This document shows positions 11,701 through 26,115 of a stretch of 64,000 nucleotides of DNA, piece after piece. The stretch lies in assembly GCF_037126465.1 (NCBI RefSeq), contig NC_088206.1:72977687-73041686 (forward strand). Reading direction: 5' to 3'. The stretch comes from Ornithodoros turicata. Taxonomy: Eukaryota; Arthropoda; Arachnida; Ixodida; Argasidae. Position 1 is the first letter of the stretch; every line of letters starts with the position of its first letter. A model generated the notes under the pieces. The model searched no databases and was not told where the DNA came from. It saw only the letters and a list, made by a program, of their open reading frames with translations. A program made the translations under genes and the position numbers.

Positions 11701-14700
11701 AACCCCAAGGGGTTAGGCTTACCTTTTTTTCCGGCCAAAAAATAAAAGTGCTCAGATCGAGCTAAAAATGCGCACAGATATTCAGCAGGAATCGCCCTTT
11801 AATTTTAGGCCAAAATTTGTGCAGAAATAGGACTTTCGATTTTTGACCTGAAAAAACCCCAAGGGGTTAGGCTTACCTTTTTTTCCGGCCAAAAAATAAA
11901 AGTGCTCAGATCGAGCTAAAAATGCGCACAGATACTCAGCAGGAATCGCCCTTTAATTTTAGCCCAAAATTTGTGCAGAAATAGGACTTTCGATTTTTGA
12001 CCTGAAAAAACCCCAAGGGGTTAGGCTTACCTTTTTTTCCGGCCAAAAAATAAAAGTGCTCAGATCGAGCTAAAAATGCGCACAGATACTCAGCAGGAAT
12101 CGCCCTTTAATTTTAGCCCAAAATTTGTGCAGAAATAGGACTTTCGATTTTTGACCCGAAAAAACCCCAAGGGGTAGGCTTACCTTTTTTTCCGGCCAAA
12201 AAATAAAAGTGCTCAGATCGAGCTAAAAATGCGCACAGATACTCAGCAGGAATCGCCCTTTAATTTTAGCCCAAAATTTGTGCAGAAATAGGACTTTCGA
12301 TTTTTGACCCGAAAAAACCCCAAGGGGTTAGGCTTACCTTTTTTTCCGGCCAAAAAATAAAAGTGCTCAGATCGAGCTAAAAATGCGCACAGATATTCAG
12401 CAGGAATCGCCCTTTAATTTTAGGCCAAAATTTGTGCAGAAATAGGACTTTCGATTTTTGACCCGAAAAAACCCCAAGGGGTTAGGCTTACCTTTTTTCC
12501 GGCCAAAAAATAAAAGTGCTCAGATCGAGCTAAAAATGCGCACAGATATTCAGCAGGAATCGCCCTTTAATTTTAGGCCAAAATTTGTGCAGAAATAGGA
12601 CTTTCGATTTTTGACCTGAAAAAACCCCAAGGGGTTAGGCTTACCTTTTTTTCCGGCCAAAAAATAAAAGTGCTCAGATCGAGCTAAAAATGCGCACAGA
12701 TACTCAGCAGGAATCGCCCTTTAATTTTAGCCCAAAATTTGTGCAGAAATAGGACTTTCGATTTTTGACCTGAAAAAACCCCAAGGGGTTAGGCTTACCT
12801 TTTTTTCCGGCCAAAAAATAAAAGTGCTCAGATCGAGCTAAAAATGCGCACAGATACTCAGCAGGAATCGCCCTTTAATTTTAGCCCAAAATTTGTGCAG
12901 AAATAGGACTTTCGATTTTTGACCTGAAAAAACCCAAGGGGTTAGGCTTACCTTTTTTTCCGGCCAAAAAATAAAAGTGCTCAGATCGAGCTAAAAATGC
13001 GCACAGATACTCAGCAGGAATCGCCCTTTAATTTTAGCCCAAAATTTGTGCAGAAATAGGACTTTCGATTTTTGACCCGAAAAAACCCCAAGGGGTTAGG
13101 CTTACCTTTTTTTCCGGCCAAAAAATAAAAGTGCTCAGATCGAGCTAAAAATGCGCACAGATATTCAGCAGGAATCGCCCTTTAATTTTAGGCCAAAATT
13201 TGTGCAGAAATAGGACTTTCGATTTTTGACCTGAAAAAACCCCAAGGGCTTACCTTTTTTTCCGGCCAAAAAATAAAAGTGCTCAGATCGAGCTAAAAAT
13301 GCGCACAGATACTCAGCAGGAATCGCCCTTTAATTTTAGCCCAAAATTTGTGCAGAAATAGGACTTTCGATTTTTGACCTGAAAAAACCCCAAGGGGTTA
13401 GGCTTACCTTTTTTTCCGGCCAAAAAATAAAAGTGCTCAGATCGAGCTAAAAATGCGCACAGATATTCAGCAGGAATCGCCCTTTAATTTTAGCCCAAAA
13501 TTTGTGCAGAAATAGGACTTTCGATTTTTGACCTGAAAAAACCCCAAGGGGTTAGGCTTACCTTTTTTTAAGGCCAAAAAATAAAAGTGCTCAGATCGAG
13601 CTAAAAATGCGCACAGATACTCAGCAGGAATCGCCCTTTAATTTTAGCCTAAAATTTGTGCAGAAATAGGACTTTCGATTTTTGACCCGAAAAAACCCCA
13701 AGGGGTTAGGCTTACCTTTTTTTCCGGCCAAAAAATAAAAGTGCTCAGATCGAGCTAAAAATGCGCACAGATACTCAGCAGGAATCGCCCTTTAATTTTA
13801 GCCCAAAATTTGTGCAGAAATAGGACTTTCGATTTTTGACCTGAAAAAACCCCAAGGGGTTAGTTAGGCTTACCTTTTTTTCTGGCCAAAAAATAAAAGT
13901 GCTCAGATCGAGCTAAAAATGCGCACAGATATTCAGCAGGAATCGCCCTTTAATTTTAGGCCAAAATTTGTGCAGAAATAGGACTTTCGATTTTTGACCT
14001 GAAAAAACCCCAAGGGGTTAGGCTTACCTTTTTTTCCGGCCAAAAAATAAAAGTGCTCAGATCGAGCTAAAAATGCGCACAGATACTCAGCAGGAATCGC
14101 CCTTTAATTTTAGCCCAAAATTTGTGCAGAAATAGGACTTTCGATTTTTGACCTGAAAAAACCCCAAGGGGTTAGGCTTACCTTTTTTTCCGGCCAAAAA
14201 ATAAAAGTGCTCAGATCGAGCTAAAAATGCGCACAGATACTCAGCAGGAATCGCCCTTTAATTTTAGCCCAAAATTTGTGCAGAAATAGGACTTTCGATT
14301 TTTGACCCGAAAAAACCCCAAGGGAGGCTTACCTTTTTTTCCGGCCAAAAAATAAAAGTGCTCAGATCGAGCTAAAAATGCGCACAGATACTCAGCAGGA
14401 ATCGCCCTTTAATTTTAGCCCAAAATTTGTGCAGAAATAGGACTTTCGATTTTTGACCCGAAAAAACCCCAAGGGGTTAGGCTTACCTTTTTTTCCGGCC
14501 AAAAAATAAAAGTGCTCAGATCGAGCTAAAAATGCGCACAGATACTCAGCAGGAATCGCCCTTTAATTTTAGCCCAAAATTTGTGCAGAAATAGGACTTT
14601 CGATTTTTGACCCGAAAAAACCCCAAGGGAGGCTTATCTTTTTTTCCGGCCAAAAAATAAAAGTGCTCAGATCGAGCTAAAAATGCGCACAGATACTCAG

Positions 14701-17700
14701 CAGGAATCGCCCTTTAATTTTAGCCCAAAATTTGTGCAGAAATAGGACTTTCGATTTTTGACCCGAAAAAACCCCAAGGGGTTAGGCTTACCTTTTTTTC
14801 CGGCCAAAAAATAAAAGTGCTCAGATCGAGCTAAAAATGCGCACAGATACTCAGCAGGAATCGCCCTTTAATTTTAGCCCAAAATTTGTGCAGAAATAGG
14901 ACTTTCGATTTTTGACCCGAAAAAACCCCAAGGGGTTAGGCTTACCTTTTTTTCCGGCCAAAAAATAAAAGTGCTCAGATCGAGCTAAAAATGCGCACAG
15001 ATATTCAGCAGGAATCGCCCTTTAATTTTAGGCCAAAATTTGTGCAGAAATAGGACTTTCGATTTTTGACCTGAAAAAACCCCAAGGGGTTAGGCTTACC
15101 TTTTTTTCCGGCCAAAAAATAAAAGTGCTCAGATCGAGCTAAAAATGCGCACAGATATTCAGCAGGAATCGCCCTTTAATTTTAGGCCAAAATTTGTGCA
15201 GAAATAGGACTTTCGATTTTTGACCTGAAAAAACCCCAAGGGGTTAGGCTTACCTTTTTTTCCGGCCAAAAAATAAAAGTGCTCAGATCGAGCTAAAAAT
15301 GCGCACAGATACTCAGCAGGAATCGCCCTTTAATTTTAGCCCAAAATTTGTGCAGAAATAGGACTTTCGATTTTTGACCCGAAAAAACCCCAAGGGGTTA
15401 GGCTTACCTTTTTTTCCGGCCAAAAAATAAAAGTGCTCAGATCGAGCTAAAAATGCGCACAGATATTCAGCAGGAATCGCCCTTTAATTTTAGGCCAAAA
15501 TTTGTGCAGAAATAGGACTTTCGATTTTTGACCTGAAAAAACCCCAAGGGGTTAGGCTTACCTTTTTTTCCGGCCAAAAAATAAAAGTGCTCAGATCGAG
15601 CTAAAAATGCGCACAGATATTCAGCAGGAATCGCCCTTTAATTTTAGGCCAAAATTTGTGCAGAAATAGGACTTTCGATTTTTGACCTGAAAAAACCCCA
15701 AGGGGTTAGGCTTACCTTTTTTTCCGGCCAAAAAATAAAAGTGCTCAGATCGAGCTAAAAATGCGCACAGATACTCAGCAGGAATCGCCCTTTAATTTTA
15801 GCCCAAAATTTGTGCAGAAATAGGACTTTCGATTTTTGACCTGAAAAAACCCCAAGGGGTTAGGCTTACCTTTTTTTCCGGCCAAAAAATAAAAGTGCTC
15901 AGATCGAGCTAAAAATGCGCACAGATACTCAGCAGGAATCGCCCTTTAATTTTAGCCCAAAATTTGTGCAGAAATAGGACTTTCGATTTTTGACCCGAAA
16001 AAACCCCAAGGGAGGCTTACCTTTTTTTCCGGCCAAAAAATAAAAGTGCTCAGATCGAGCTAAAAATGCGCACAGATACTCAGCAGGAATCGCCCTTTAA
16101 TTTTAGCCCAAAATTTGTGCAGAAATAGGACTTTCGATTTTTGACCCGAAAAAACCCCAAGGGGTTAGGCTTACCTTTTTTCCGGCCAAAAAATAAAAGT
16201 GCTCAGATCGAGCTAAAAATGCGCACAGATATTCAGCAGGAATCGCCCTTTAATTTTAGGCCAAAATTTGTGCAGAAATAGGACTTTCGATTTTTGACCT
16301 GAAAAAACCCCAAGGGGTTAGTTAGGCTTACCTTTTTTTCTGGCCAAAAAATAAAAGTGCTCAGATCGAGCTAAAAATGCGCACAGATACTCAGCAGGAA
16401 TCGCCCTTTAATTTTAGCCCAAAATTTGTGCAGAAATAGGACTTTCGATTTTTGACCTGAAAAAACCCCAAGGGGTTAGGCTTACCTTTTTTTCCAGCCA
16501 AAAATTAAAAGTGCTCAGATCGAGCTAAAAATGCGCACAGATACTCAGCAGGAATCGCCCTTTAATTTTAGCCCAAAATTTGTGCAGAAATAGGACTTTC
16601 GATTTTTGACCTGAAAAAACCCCAAGGGGTTAGTTAGGCTTACCTTTTTTTCTGGCCAAAAAATAAAAGTGCTCAGATCGAGCTAAAAATGCGCACAGAT
16701 ACTCAGCAGGAATCGCCCTTTAATTTTAGCCCAAAATTTGTGCAGAAATAGGACTTTCGATTTTTGACCTGAAAAAACCCCAAGGGGTTAGTTAGGCTTA
16801 CCTTTTTTTCTGGCCAAAAAATAAAAGTGCTCAGATCGAGCTAAAAATGCGCACAGATATTCAGCAGGAATCGCCCTTTAATTTTAGGCCAAAATTTGTG
16901 CAGAAATAGGACTTTCGATTTTTGACCCGAAAAAACCCCAAGGGGTTAGGCTTACCTTTTTTTCCGGCCAAAAAATAAAAGTGCTCAGATCGAGCTAAAA
17001 ATGCGCACAGATATTCAGCAGGAATCGCCCTTTAATTTTAGGCCAAAATTTGTGCAGAAATAGGACTTTCGATTTTTGACCTGAAAAAACCCCAAGGGGT
17101 TAGGCTTACCTTTTTTTCCGGCCAAAAAATAAAAGTGCTCAGATCGAGCTAAAAATGCGCACAGATACTCAGCAGGAATCGCCCTTTAATTTTAGCCCAA
17201 AATTTGTGCAGAAATAGGACTTTCGATTTTTGACCCGAAAAAACCCCAAGGGGTTAGGCTTACCTTTTTTTCCGGCCAAAAAATAAAAGTGCTCAGATCG
17301 AGCTAAAAATGCGCACAGATACTCAGCAGGAATCGCCCTTTAATTTTAGCCCAAAATTTGTGCAGAAATAGGACTTTCGATTTTTGACCTGAAAAAACCC
17401 CAAGGGGTTAGGCTTACCTTTTTTTCCGGCCAAAAAATAAAAGTGCTCAGATCGAGCTAAAAATGCGCACAGATACTCAGCAGGAATCGCCCTTTAATTT
17501 TAGCCCAAAATTTGTGCAGAAATAGGACTTTCGATTTTTGACCCGAAAAAACCCCAAGGGAGGCTTACCTTTTTTTCCGGCCAAAAAATAAAAGTGCTCA
17601 GATCGAGCTAAAAATGCGCACAGATACTCAGCAGGAATCGCCCTTTAATTTTAGCCCAAAATTTGTGCAGAAATAGGACTTTCGATTTTTGACCCGAAAA

Positions 17701-20700
17701 AACCCCAAGGGGTTAGGCTTACCTTTTTTCCGGCCAAAAAATAAAAGTGCTCAGATCGAGCTAAAAATGCGCACAGATATTCAGCAGGAATCGCCCTTTA
17801 ATTTTAGGCCAAAATTTGTGCAGAAATAGGACTTTCGATTTTTGACCTGAAAAAACCCCAAGGGGTTAGTTAGGCTTACCTTTTTTTCTGGCCAAAAAAT
17901 AAAAGTGCTCAGATCGAGCTAAAAATGCGCACAGATACTCAGCAGGAATCGCCCTTTAATTTTAGCCCAAAATTTGTGCAGAAATAGGACTTTCGATTTT
18001 TGACCTGAAAAAACCCCAAGGGGTTAGGCTTACCTTTTTTTCCAGCCAAAAATTAAAAGTGCTCAGATCGAGCTAAAAATGCGCACAGATACTCAGCAGG
18101 AATCGCCCTTTAATTTTAGCCCAAAATTTGCGCAGAAATAGGACTTTCGATTTTTGACCTGAAAAAACCCCAAGGGGTTAGTTAGGCTTACCTTTTTTTC
18201 TGGCCAAAAAATAAAAGTGCTCAGATCGAGCTAAAAATGCGCACAGATACTCAGCAGGAATCGCCCTTTAATTTTAGCCCAAAATTTGTGCAGAAATAGG
18301 ACTTTCGATTTTTGACCTGAAAAAACCCCAAGGGGTTAGTTAGGCTTACCTTTTTTTCTGGCCAAAAAATAAAAGTGCTCAGATCGAGCTAAAAATGCGC
18401 ACAGATATTCAGCAGGAATCGCCCTTTAATTTTAGGCCAAAATTTGTGCAGAAATAGGACTTTCGATTTTTGACCCGAAAAAACCCCAAGGGGTTAGGCT
18501 TACCTTTTTTTCCGGCCAAAAAATAAAAGTGCTCAGATCGAGCTAAAAATGCGCACAGATATTCAGCAGGAATCGCCCTTTAATTTTAGGCCAAAATTTG
18601 TGCAGAAATAGGACTTTCGATTTTTGACCTGAAAAAACCCCAAGGGGTTAGGCTTACCTTTTTTTCCGGCCAAAAAATAAAAGTGCTCAGATCGAGCTAA
18701 AAATGCGCACAGATACTCAGCAGGAATCGCCCTTTAATTTTAGCCCAAAATTTGTGCAGAAATAGGACTTTCGATTTTTGACCCGAAAAAACCCCAAGGG
18801 GTTAGGCTTACCTTTTTTTTCCGGCCAAAAAATAAAAGTGCTCAGATCGAGCTAAAAATGCGCACAGATACTCAGCAGGAATCGCCCTTTAATTTTAGCC
18901 CAAAATTTGTGCAGAAATAGGACTTTCGATTTTTGACCCGAAAAAACCCCAAGGGAGGCTTATCTTTTTTTCCGGCCAAAAAATAAAAGTGCTCAGATCG
19001 AGCTAAAAATGCGCACAGATACTCAGCAGGAATCGCCCTTTAATTTTAGCCCAAAATTTGTGCAGAAATAGGACTTTCGATTTTTGACCCGAAAAAACCC
19101 CAAGGGGTTAGGCTTACCTTTTTTTCCGGCCAAAAAATAAAAGTGCTCAGATCGAGCTAAAAATGCGCACAGATACTCAGCAGGAATCGCCCTTTAATTT
19201 TAGCCCAAAATTTGTGCAGAAATAGGACTTTCGATTTTTGACCCGAAAAAACCCCAAGGGTGGCTTACCTTTTTTTCCGGCCAAAAAATAAAAGTGCTCA
19301 GATCGAGCTAAAAATGCGCACAGATATTCAGCAGGAATCGCCCTTTAATTTTAGGCCAAAATTTGTGCAGAAATAGGACTTTCGATTTTTGACCTGAAAA
19401 AACCCCAAGGGGTTAGGCTTACCTTTTTTTCCGGCCAAAAAATAAAAGTGCTCAGATCGAGCTAAAAATGCGCACAGATATTCAGCAGGAATCGCCCTTT
19501 AATTTTAGGCCAAAATTTGTGCAGAAATAGGACTTTCGATTTTTGACCCGAAAAAACCCCAAGGGGTTAGGCTTACCTTTTTTTCCGGCCAAAAAATAAA
19601 AGTGCTCAGATCGAGCTAAAAATGCGCACAGATACTCAGCAGGAATCGCCCTTTAATTTTAGCCCAAAATTTGTGCAGAAATAGGACTTTCGATTTTTGA
19701 CCCGAAAAAACCCCAAGGGGTTAGGCTTACCTTTTTTTCCGGCCAAAAAATAAAAGTGCTCAGATCGAGCTAAAAATGCGCACAGATATTCAGCAGGAAT
19801 CGCCCTTTAATTTTAGGCCAAAATTTGTGCAGAAATAGGACTTTCGATTTTTGACCTGAAAAAACCCCAAGGGGTTAGGCTTACCTTTTTTTCCGGCCAA
19901 AAAATAAAAGTGCTCAGATCGAGCTAAAAATGCGCACAGATACTCAGCAGGAATCGCCCTTTAATTTTAGGCCAAAATTTGTGCAGAAATAGGACTTTCG
20001 ATTTTTGACCCGAAAAAACCCCAAGGGGTTAGGCTTACCTTTTTTTCCGGCCAAAAAATAAAAGTGCTCAGATCGAGCTAAAAATGCGCACAGATATTCA
20101 GCAGGAATCGCCCTTTAATTTTAGGCCAAAATTTGTGCAGAAATAGGACTTTCGATTTTTGACCTGAAAAAACCCCAAGGGGTTAGGCTTACCTTTTTTT
20201 CCGGCCAAAAAATAAAAGTGCTCAGATCGAGCTAAAAATGCGCACAGATATTCAGCAGGAATCGCCCTTTAATTTTAGCCCAAAATTTGTGCAGAAATAG
20301 GACTTTCGATTTTTGACCTGAAAAAACCCCAAGGGGTTAGGCTTACCTTTTTTTAAGCCAAAAAATAAAAGTGCTCAGATCGAGCTAAAAATGCGCACAG
20401 ATACTCAGCAGGAATCGCCCTTTAATTTTAGCCCAAAATTTGTGCAGAAATAGGACTTTCGATTTTTGACCCGAAAAAACCCCAAGGGGTTAGGCTTACC
20501 TTTTTTTCCGGCCAAAAAATAAAAGTGCTCAGATCGAGCTAAAAATGCGCACAGATACTCAGCAGGAATCGCCCTTTAATTTTAGCCCAAAATTTGTGCA
20601 GAAATAGGACTTTCGATTTTTGACCCGAAAAAACCCCAAGGGTGGCTTACCTTTTTTTCCGGCCAAAAAATAAAAGTGCTCAGATCGAGCTAAAAATGCG

Positions 20701-23700
20701 CACAGATATTCAGCAGGAATCGCCCTTTAATTTTAGGCCAAAATTTGTGCAGAAATAGGACTTTCGATTTTTGACCTGAAAAAACCCCAAGGGGTTAGGC
20801 TTACCTTTTTTTCCGGCCAAAAAATAAAAGTGCTCAGATCGAGCTAAAAATGCGCACAGATATTCAGCAGGAATCGCCCTTTAATTTTAGGCCAAAATTT
20901 GTGCAGAAATAGGACTTTCGATTTTTGACCCGAAAAAACCCCAAGGGGTTAGGCTTACCTTTTTTTCCGGCCAAAAAATAAAAGTGCTCAGATCGAGCTA
21001 AAAATGCGCACAGATACTCAGCAGGAATCGCCCTTTAATTTTAGCCCAAAATTTGTGCAGAAATAGGACTTTCGATTTTTGACCCGAAAAAACCCCAAGG
21101 GGTTAGGCTTACCTTTTTTTCCGGCCAAAAAATAAAAGTGCTCAGATCGAGCTAAAAATGCGCACAGATATTCAGCAGGAATCGCCCTTTAATTTTAGGC
21201 CAAAATTTGTGCAGAAATAGGACTTTCGATTTTTGACCTGAAAAAACCCCAAGGGGTTAGGCTTACCTTTTTTTCCGGCCAAAAAATAAAAGTGCTCAGA
21301 TCGAGCTAAAAATGCGCACAGATACTCAGCAGGAATCGCCCTTTAATTTTAGGCCAAAATTTGTGCAGAAATAGGACTTTCGATTTTTGACCCGAAAAAA
21401 CCCCAAGGGGTTAGGCTTACCTTTTTTTCCGGCCAAAAAATAAAAGTGCTCAGATCGAGCTAAAAATGCGCACAGATATTCAGCAGGAATCGCCCTTTAA
21501 TTTTAGGCCAAAATTTGTGCAGAAATAGGACTTTCGATTTTTGACCTGAAAAAACCCCAAGGGGTTAGGCTTACCTTTTTTTCCGGCCAAAAAATAAAAG
21601 TGCTCAGATCGAGCTAAAAATGCGCACAGATATTCAGCAGGAATCGCCCTTTAATTTTAGCCCAAAATTTGTGCAGAAATAGGACTTTCGATTTTTGACC
21701 TGAAAAAACCCCAAGGGGTTAGGCTTACCTTTTTTTTAAGCCAAAAAATAAAAGTGCTCAGATCGAGCTAAAAATGCGCACAGATACTCAGCAGGAATCG
21801 CCCTTTAATTTTAGCCTAAAATTTGTGCAGAAATAGGACTTTCGATTTTTGACCCGAAAAAACCCCAAGGGGTTAGGCTTACCTTTTTTTCCGGCCAAAA
21901 AATAAAAGTGCTCAGATCGAGCTAAAAATGCGCACAGATACTCAGCAGGAATCGCCCTTTAATTTTAGCCCAAAATTTGTGCAGAAATAGGACTTTCGAT
22001 TTTTGACCTGAAAAAACCCCAAGGGGTTAGTTAGGCTTACCTTTTTTTCTGGCCAAAAAATAAAAGTGCTCAGATCGAGCTAAAAATGCGCACAGATACT
22101 CAGCAGGAATCGCCCTTTAATTTTAGCCCAAAATTTGTGCAGAAATAGGACTTTCGATTTTTGACCTGAAAAAACCCCAAGGGGTTAGGCTTACCTTTTT
22201 TTCCAGCCAAAAATTAAAAGTGCTCAGATCGAGCTAAAAATGCGCACAGATACTCAGCAGGAATCGCCCTTTAATTTTAGCCCAAAATTTGTGCAGAAAT
22301 AGGACTTTCGATTTTTGACCTGAAAAAACCCCAAGGGGTTAGTTAGGCTTACCTTTTTTTCTGGCCAAAAAATAAAAGTGCTCAGATCGAGCTAAAAATG
22401 CGCACAGATACTCAGCAGGAATCGCCCTTTAATTTTAGCCCAAAATTTGTGCAGAAATAGGACTTTCGATTTTTGACCTGAAAAAACCCCAAGGGGTTAG
22501 TTAGGCTTACCTTTTTTTCTGGCCAAAAAATAAAAGTGCTCAGATCGAGCTAAAAATGCGCACAGATATTCAGCAGGAATCGCCCTTTAATTTTAGGCCA
22601 AAATTTGTGCAGAAATAGGACTTTCGATTTTTGACCCGAAAAAACCCCAAGGGGTTAGGCTTACCTTTTTTTCCGGCCAAAAAATAAAAGTGCTCAGATC
22701 GAGCTAAAAATGCGCACAGATATTCAGCAGGAATCGCCCTTTAATTTTAGGCCAAAATTTGTGCAGAAATAGGACTTTCGATTTTTGACCTGAAAAAACC
22801 CCAAGGGGTTAGGCTTACCTTTTTTTCCGGCCAAAAAATAAAAGTGCTCAGATCGAGCTAAAAATGCGCACAGATACTCAGCAGGAATCGCCCTTTAATT
22901 TTAGCCCAAAATTTGTGCAGAAATAGGACTTTCGATTTTTGACCCGAAAAAACCCCAAGGGGTTAGGCTTACCTTTTTTTTCCGGCCAAAAAATAAAAGT
23001 GCTCAGATCGAGCTAAAAATGCGCACAGATACTCAGCAGGAATCGCCCTTTAATTTTAGCCCAAAATTTGTGCAGAAATAGGACTTTCGATTTTTGACCC
23101 GAAAAAACCCCAAGGGAGGCTTATCTTTTTTTCCGGCCAAAAAATAAAAGTGCTCAGATCGAGCTAAAAATGCGCACAGATACTCAGCAGGAATCGCCCT
23201 TTAATTTTAGCCCAAAATTTGTGCAGAAATAGGACTTTCGATTTTTGACCCGAAAAAACCCCAAGGGGTTAGGCTTACCTTTTTTTCCGGCCAAAAAATA
23301 AAAGTGCTCAGATCGAGCTAAAAATGCGCACAGATACTCAGCAGGAATCGCCCTTTAATTTTAGCCCAAAATTTGTGCAGAAATAGGACTTTCGATTTTT
23401 GACCCGAAAAAACCCCAAGGGTGGCTTACCTTTTTTTCCGGCCAAAAAATAAAAGTGCTCAGATCGAGCTAAAAATGCGCACAGATATTCAGCAGGAATC
23501 GCCCTTTAATTTTAGGCCAAAATTTGTGCAGAAATAGGACTTTCGATTTTTGACCTGAAAAAACCCCAAGGGGTTAGGCTTACCTTTTTTTCCGGCCAAA
23601 AAATAAAAGTGCTCAGATCGAGCTAAAAATGCGCACAGATATTCAGCAGGAATCGCCCTTTAATTTTAGGCCAAAATTTGTGCAGAAATAGGACTTTCGA

Positions 23701-26115
23701 TTTTTGACCCGAAAAAACCCCAAGGGGTTAGGCTTACCTTATTTTCCGGCCAAAAAATAAAAGTGCTCAGATCGAGCTAAAAATGCGCACAGATACTCAG
23801 CAGGAATCGCCCTTTAATTTTAGCCCAAAATTTGTGCAGAAATAGGACTTTCGATTTTTGACCCGAAAAAACCCCAAGGGGTTAGGCTTACCTTTTTTTC
23901 CGGCCAAAAAATAAAAGTGCTCAGATCGAGCTAAAAATGCGCACAGATATTCAGCAGGAATCGCCCTTTAATTTTAGGCCAAAATTTGTGCAGAAATAGG
24001 ACTTTCGATTTTTGACCTGAAAAAACCCCAAGGGGTTAGGCTTACCTTTTTTTCCGGCCAAAAAATAAAAGTGCTCAGATCGAGCTAAAAATGCGCACAG
24101 ATACTCAGCAGGAATCGCCCTTTAATTTTAGGCCAAAATTTGTGCAGAAATAGGACTTTCGATTTTTGACCCGAAAAAACCCCAAGGGGTTAGGCTTACC
24201 TTTTTTTCCGGCCAAAAAATAAAAGTGCTCAGATCGAGCTAAAAATGCGCACAGATATTCAGCAGGAATCGCCCTTTAATTTTAGGCCAAAATTTGTGCA
24301 GAAATAGGACTTTCGATTTTTGACCTGAAAAAACCCCAAGGGGTTAGGCTTACCTTTTTTTCCGGCCAAAAAATAAAAGTGCTCAGATCGAGCTAAAAAT
24401 GCGCACAGATATTCAGCAGGAATCGCCCTTTAATTTTAGCCCAAAATTTGTGCAGAAATAGGACTTTCGATTTTTGACCTGAAAAAACCCCAAGGGGTTA
24501 GGCTTACCTTTTTTTTAAGCCAAAAAATAAAAGTGCTCAGATCGAGCTAAAAATGCGCACAGATACTCAGCAGGAATCGCCCTTTAATTTTAGCCTAAAA
24601 TTTGTGCAGAAATAGGACTTTCGATTTTTGACCCGAAAAAACCCCAAGGGGTTAGGCTTACCTTTTTTTCCGGCCAAAAAATAAAAGTGCTCAGATCGAG
24701 CTAAAAATGCGCACAGATACTCAGCAGGAATCGCCCTTTAATTTTAGCCCAAAATTTGTGCAGAAATAGGACTTTCGATTTTTGACCTGAAAAAACCCCA
24801 AGGGGTTAGTTAGGCTTACCTTTTTTTCTGGCCAAAAAATAAAAGTGCTCAGATCGAGCTAAAAATGCGCACAGATACTCAGCAGGAATCGCCCTTTAAT
24901 TTTAGCCCAAAATTTGTGCAGAAATAGGACTTTCGATTTTTGACCTGAAAAAACCCCAAGGGGTTAGGCTTACCTTTTTTTCCAGCCAAAAATTAAAAGT
25001 GCTCAGATCGAGCTAAAAATGCGCACAGATACTCAGCAGGAATCGCCCTTTAATTTTAGCCCAAAATTTGTGCAGAAATAGGACTTTCGATTTTTGACCT
25101 GAAAAAACCCCAAGGGGTTAGTTAGGCTTACCTTTTTTTCTGGCCAAAAAATAAAAGTGCTCAGATCGAGCTAAAAATGCGCACAGATACTCAGCAGGAA
25201 TCGCCCTTTAATTTTAGCCCAAAATTTGTGCAGAAATAGGACTTTCGATTTTTGACCTGAAAAAACCCCAAGGGGTTAGGCTTACCTTTTTTTCCAGCCA
25301 AAAATTAAAAGTGCTCAGATCGAGCTAAAAATGCGCACAGATACTCAGCAGGAATCGCCCTTTAATTTTAGCCCAAAATTTGTGCAGAAATAGGACTTTC
25401 GATTTTTGACCTGAAAAAACCCCAAGGGGTTAGTTAGGCTTACCTTTTTTTCTGGCCAAAAAATAAAAGTGCTCAGATCGAGCTAAAAATGCGCACAGAT
25501 ACTCAGCAGGAATCGCCCTTTAATTTTAGCCCAAAATTTGTGCAGAAATAGGACTTTCGATTTTTGACCTGAAAAAACCCCAAGGGGTTAGTTAGGCTTA
25601 CCTTTTTTTCTGGCCAAAAAATAAAAGTGCTCAGATCGAGCTAAAAATGCGCACAGATATTCAGCAGGAATCGCCCTTTAATTTTAGGCCAAAATTTGTG
25701 CAGAAATAGGACTTTCGATTTTTGACCTGAAAAAACCCCAAGGGGTTAGGCTTACCTTTTTTTCCGGCCAAAAAATAAAAGTGCTCAGATCGAGCTAAAA
25801 ATGCGCACAGATACTCAGCAGGAATCGCCCTTTAATTTTAGCCCAAAATTTGTGCAGAAATAGGACTTTCGATTTTTGACCTGAAAAAACCCCAAGGGGT
25901 TAGGCTTACCTTTTTTTCCGGCCAAAAAATAAAAGTGCTCAGATCGAGCTAAAAATGCGCACAGATACTCAGCAGGAATCGCCCTTTAATTTTAGCCCAA
26001 AATTTGTGCAGAAATAGGACTTTCGATTTTTGACCCGAAAAAACCCCAAGGGGTTAGGCTTACCTTTTTTTCCGGCCAAAAATTAAAAGTGCTCAGATCG
26101 AGCTAAAAGTGCTCA
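5755..26115. repeat. ~154 bp satellite array, roughly 130 units
   Basis: Every unit contains GTGCTCAGATCGAGCTAAAA, CAGCAGGAATCGCCCTTTAA, GGACTTTCGATTTTTGACC and a CCCCAAGGGG mini-palindrome. Step lengths are mostly 150-158 bases, with short indels between CCCCAAGG and GGCTTACC (GGTTAGG, GGTTAGTTAGG, AGG, TGG variants). Units also differ at TACTCAGC/TATTCAGC, TAGCCC/TAGGCC, and CCGGCC/AAGCC/CCAGCC. One unit near 7575 is shortened by about 38 bases. Each unit carries an AATAAA. Identity between units is very high, pointing to recent amplification. The array is broken by an N run and ends abruptly at about 26115, where the unit decays after GATCGAGCTAAAAGTGC. No protein-coding role is suggested. 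Confidence 0.97.
6873..6972. other. assembly gap (100 N)
   Basis: Exactly 100 N inside the satellite array. A round number usually means a gap of unknown size, so the copy number of the array is a minimum or simply undetermined. Confidence 0.98.

Noticed and set aside
5755..26115. GGTTAGGC in each satellite unit looks like a telomere repeat (TTAGG of arthropods, TTAGGC of nematodes).
   Set aside because: It occurs once per ~154 bases, is variable (GGTTAGTTAGG, AGG, TGG) and is never in tandem, so it is an ordinary part of the monomer.
5755..26115. Regularly spaced repeats might suggest a CRISPR-like array.
   Set aside because: The whole unit is repeated with no unique spacers, in a eukaryotic intron-bearing genome.
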